DNA from: Pseudomonadota bacterium
GTDB lineage: Bacteria; Pseudomonadota; Alphaproteobacteria; Rhizobiales; Beijerinckiaceae
Assembly: GCA_021812505.1 (NCBI GenBank)
Contig: JAKANG010000033.1
Location: 1-8,534 of the forward strand
Direction of reading: 5' to 3'
DNA length: 8,534 bases
The notes beneath the pieces were generated by a model. The model was not told the DNA's origin. It saw only the letters and a program-made list of their open reading frames with translations, and made no database searches. Within the stretch, counting starts at the first letter, position 1. Each line of letters opens with the position of its first letter. Position numbers and translations under genes: made by a program. This document shows, piece by piece, positions 6,858 to 8,534 of this stretch.

Positions 6858-7279
6858 GCGGCAAGACGTCCTACTGGCTGGTCAAGAGCGAGCCCGATTC
6901 ATGGTCGTGGGAGCAGATGGTCGCCTCCGGGGCCGAAGGCACGGGCTGGACCGGCGTGCGCAATCATCTCGCCAAGCAGCAGATGATGGCGATGAAACTC
7001 GGCGATCTCGCTTTCTTCTATCATTCCAATGTCGGCAAGGAGATCGTCGGCGTCGTCGAGGTGATCAAGACGTTCCATCCCGACCCGACCGACGAGAGCG
7101 GCAAGTTCGGCATGGTGGACGTGCGGGCGGTCGAGCCTCTGAAACGGCCGGTCAGCCTGAATGAGATCAAGGCCGACCCGCGCTTCGCCGACATGGCCCT
7201 GCTCCGAATGAGCCGGCTGTCGGTCCAGCCGGTCTCTCCCGAACATTGGCGCGCGATCTGCAAGCTCGGCGGCCTATAG
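6854..7279 (+). CDS. EVE-domain protein (PUA-like fold)
   Basis: The 141-residue protein is a single EVE domain, the PUA/YTH-like fold also found in human THYN1 and in prokaryotic modified-base readers. Visible hallmarks are YWLVKSEPDSWSWEQM (7-22), GWTGVRNHLAKQQM, a central GDLAFFYHSNVGKEIVGVVEV, FGMVDVRAVEPL and a C-terminal LLRMSRLSVQPVSPEHWRAI. Members bind nucleic-acid bases in an aromatic pocket, and some recognise modified cytosines in restriction systems. No nuclease or other effector domain is fused here, so this is the stand-alone form common in proteobacterial chromosomes, whose role is not settled. It overlaps the YciI-like gene by ATGA. Its TAG stop lies within a palindrome shared with the stop of the convergent MarR gene. 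Confidence 0.93.
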   Translation: MSGKTSYWLVKSEPDSWSWEQMVASGAEGTGWTGVRNHLAKQQMMAMKLGDLAFFYHSNVGKEIVGVVEVIKTFHPDPTDESGKFGMVDVRAVEPLKRPVSLNEIKADPRFADMALLRMSRLSVQPVSPEHWRAICKLGGL

Positions 7280-7807
7280 TTCGTCCGCTTCGAGCGCCGC
7301 GCCCGGGTGCGGCAGGCCGGCCGCAATGGCCGCGAGCCAACGCCGCAACGCCTTTTCCCGCTTTGGGCGAAGACCCTCGACGAGTTTTACGCTCGCGGCT
7401 TGCATCCTTTCCCGGCCCTGGCGCAGGACTTTCTCGCCCTGCGGCGTGACGACGAGCGGGCGCGCCCGCGAAGCCGCGCCCGCCGCGCCGTCCTCCTCGC
7501 GCACAAAGCGGGCTCGGCGAAGGTTGGCGACGATCAGAGAAACCGTCTGCGGCGTCAGCCTGGCCTTGCGGGCGAGATCGGCGGCGAGCAGGCCTGGATG
7601 GGCGCCGATCAAGGTCAGGGCCGCCAGTTGTGGCGGCGTCACGCCGAGATCGGCGATCAGCCGCTCCTCGGCGAGGCGCTGCGCGCCCGCGGCCTGGCGC
7701 AGAAGTGAGGCGATGTCTCCGCTCTCGCCGGGAAGGTCGAGCGGCTTCGGGCGGCGTTTGGGCGGTTCGGTCTGCGTCGGACCATCGGGCGCGCGGGTCT
7801 TCGCCAT
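7274..7807 (-). CDS. MarR-family winged-helix transcription regulator
   Basis: The 177-residue protein has a charged, Pro-rich N-terminal extension (about 1-27) followed by a MarR-type domain: a dimerisation helix, LGVTPPQLAALTLIGAHPGLLAADLARKARLTPQTVSLIVANLRRARFVR (about 54-103) as helix-turn-helix, then a wing EEDGAAGAASRARPLVVTPQGEKVLRQG and C-terminal helices. No cysteine is present, so thiol-based redox sensing of the OhrR type is unlikely; the ligand is unknown. MarR proteins usually repress nearby or divergent genes and themselves, so zapE or its own promoter are the natural local candidates. The start is fixed by a very strong GGGGAGG (7821-7815) seven bases before the ATG. The last codons converge on the EVE gene and overlap it by six bases. 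Confidence 0.92.
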   Translation of the reverse strand: MAKTRAPDGPTQTEPPKRRPKPLDLPGESGDIASLLRQAAGAQRLAEERLIADLGVTPPQLAALTLIGAHPGLLAADLARKARLTPQTVSLIVANLRRARFVREEDGAAGAASRARPLVVTPQGEKVLRQGRERMQAASVKLVEGLRPKREKALRRWLAAIAAGLPHPGAALEADEL

Positions 7808-7814
7808 GAGCTTT

Positions 7815-7821
7815 CCTCCCC
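7815..7821 (-). promoter_or_regulatory. Strong ribosome binding site of the MarR-type gene
   Basis: GGGGAGG lies seven bases before the ATG at 7807 on the minus strand. It is the strongest such site in the window and settles the start against longer minus-strand readings. Confidence 0.8.
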
Positions 7822-7850
7822 TTTTTGACTATTTTTGTCGCAGCCCTCTG

Positions 7851-7879
7851 ATCGTAGGCTGATCCAGGGGCGGCCACAA
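7851..7879 (-). promoter_or_regulatory. Possible promoter of the MarR-type gene with overlapping direct repeat
   Basis: On the minus strand TTGTGG (7879-7874), a 17-base spacer and TACGAT (7856-7851) form a moderate sigma-70-like pair aimed at the regulator gene. On the plus strand CTGATC is repeated at 7848-7853 and 7859-7864, overlapping the -10, which could be an autoregulatory site; this is inference. In the remaining 7880-7964 the only structure seen is GGCGCG-GGGA-CGCGCC (7918-7933), a possible hairpin ahead of zapE. No clear zapE promoter is visible. Confidence 0.35.
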
Positions 7880-7964
7880 GCCTCGCAGGGGATCTTGAGC
7901 GAAAGGATATCTTGTCAGGCGCGGGGACGCGCCCTTACCTCCGGGTGCAGTTCCGGGACAGGCA

Positions 7965-8534
7965 ATGGACCCTTCGCGCCGCTCGCTCATCGACGATTAC
8001 AGCCAACTTGTCGCGCAAGGACGGATCGAGCGCGACGGCGCGCAGGCGGCGGTGATCCGGAAACTCGACGCCTTGAGTCTTTCCCTGAACGAAAGCCGGC
8101 GGGCGAAAAAATCGAGCGCTCTCGGCTGGCTGTTCGGCGCGCGCGGCGCCGGCGCGCCGGCGCCGAGGGGCCTCTATATCTGGGGTCCCGTCGGCCGCGG
8201 CAAGACCATGCTGATGGACCTGTTTTACGATTCCGTCGAGATCGAGAAAAAGCACAGGATCCACTTCCATGCCTTCATGGCCGAAGTTCACCGGCGCATT
8301 TTCGAGTGGCGGCAGAAGAGAAAAGCGGGGCTGGTCAAGGGCGACGATCCGATCGCGCCGGTCGCCGAAGGGCTATGCGGTGAGACGAGGCTTCTGTGCT
8401 TCGACGAATTCGCCGTCACCGACATTGCCGACGCCATGATCCTCGGGCGGCTGTTCCAGGCTTTGTGGGCCTGCGGCCTTACAGTCGTCGCGACCTCCAA
8501 TGTCGAGCCGGAGGAGCTTTACAAGGACGGCCTC
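7965..8534 (+). CDS. zapE: Cell division ATPase ZapE / AFG1-like (partial, first 190 codons)
   Basis: ZapE (YhcM) is an AFG1-family P-loop ATPase. In E. coli it associates with the division ring during constriction and under stress, and the mitochondrial relatives Afg1/LACE1 help degrade respiratory-chain subunits. The visible 190 residues start with MDPSRRSLIDDYSQLVAQGRI and contain LYIWGPVGRGKTMLMD with Walker A at 74-81, HFHAFMAEVHRRI (100-112), Walker B LLCFDEFAVTDIADAMILGRLF (143-164) and the sensor-like TVVATSNVEPEELYKDGL (173-190). All match the family. The frame runs open through the right edge, so the second half is outside the window. The ATG at 7965 gives the normal N-terminus but has only a weak GGGACAGG upstream. 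The gene diverges from the MarR-type regulator. Confidence 0.96.
   Translation, partial: MDPSRRSLIDDYSQLVAQGRIERDGAQAAVIRKLDALSLSLNESRRAKKSSALGWLFGARGAGAPAPRGLYIWGPVGRGKTMLMDLFYDSVEIEKKHRIHFHAFMAEVHRRIFEWRQKRKAGLVKGDDPIAPVAEGLCGETRLLCFDEFAVTDIADAMILGRLFQALWACGLTVVATSNVEPEELYKDGL

Noticed and set aside
5335..6864. 509-codon minus-strand frame opposite gpsA and its neighbours
   Set aside because: It spans three confidently identified plus-strand genes and has no recognisable domain.
7835..8383. Plus-strand 182-codon frame overlapping the zapE start
   Set aside because: It is a different frame from zapE, whose P-loop and Walker B motifs are clear.
1..8534. Mobile elements, CRISPR array, tRNA or rRNA genes, defence cassette
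   Set aside because: No transposase, terminal repeats, regularly spaced repeats or RNA-gene signatures were seen. The EVE gene is stand-alone, without restriction or nuclease partners.

Overview
The window is GC-rich chromosomal DNA with dense, overlapping gene packing and strongly GC-biased codon use. Protein sequences and gene order (hemC/hemD divergent from tsaD, then gpsA, a YciI-like gene and an EVE gene; zapE nearby) suggest an alphaproteobacterium, most likely of the Hyphomicrobiales/Rhizobiales. The species cannot be named from the sequence. I see no mobile element, CRISPR array, rRNA or tRNA.

Left block, minus strand (1-3757), in transcription order: hemC, hemD, a small secreted DUF2147 protein and then secA, whose 3' part lies beyond base 1. 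HemC and HemD catalyse consecutive steps of tetrapyrrole synthesis. hemD starts 5 bases after hemC, and the DUF2147 gene overlaps hemD by ATGA, so these three look like one translationally coupled operon. secA follows a 262-base gap holding a convincing -35/-10 pair, a hairpin followed by TTTT exactly where the transcript should begin, and a second long hairpin in the leader.

Middle block, plus strand (3871-7279): tsaD (tRNA t6A37 synthesis), a membrane-targeted or secreted single-HKD phospholipase D-like protein, gpsA (glycerol-3-phosphate for phospholipids), a YciI-like protein and an EVE-domain protein. The spacings are 7 bases, ATGA overlap, 71 bases and ATGA overlap, consistent with one operon. 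Between hemC and tsaD is a compact divergent control region with a perfect 12-bp tandem repeat.

Right block (7274-8534): a MarR-type regulator on the minus strand, whose stop codon shares a six-base palindrome with the EVE stop. It diverges from the start of zapE (AFG1-like ATPase), which runs off the window end. Most genes are housekeeping. The less ordinary points are the secA leader, the tandem repeat, the DUF2147 gene in a hem operon and the phospholipase D-like gene inserted between tsaD and gpsA. I found no convincing undescribed multi-gene system.
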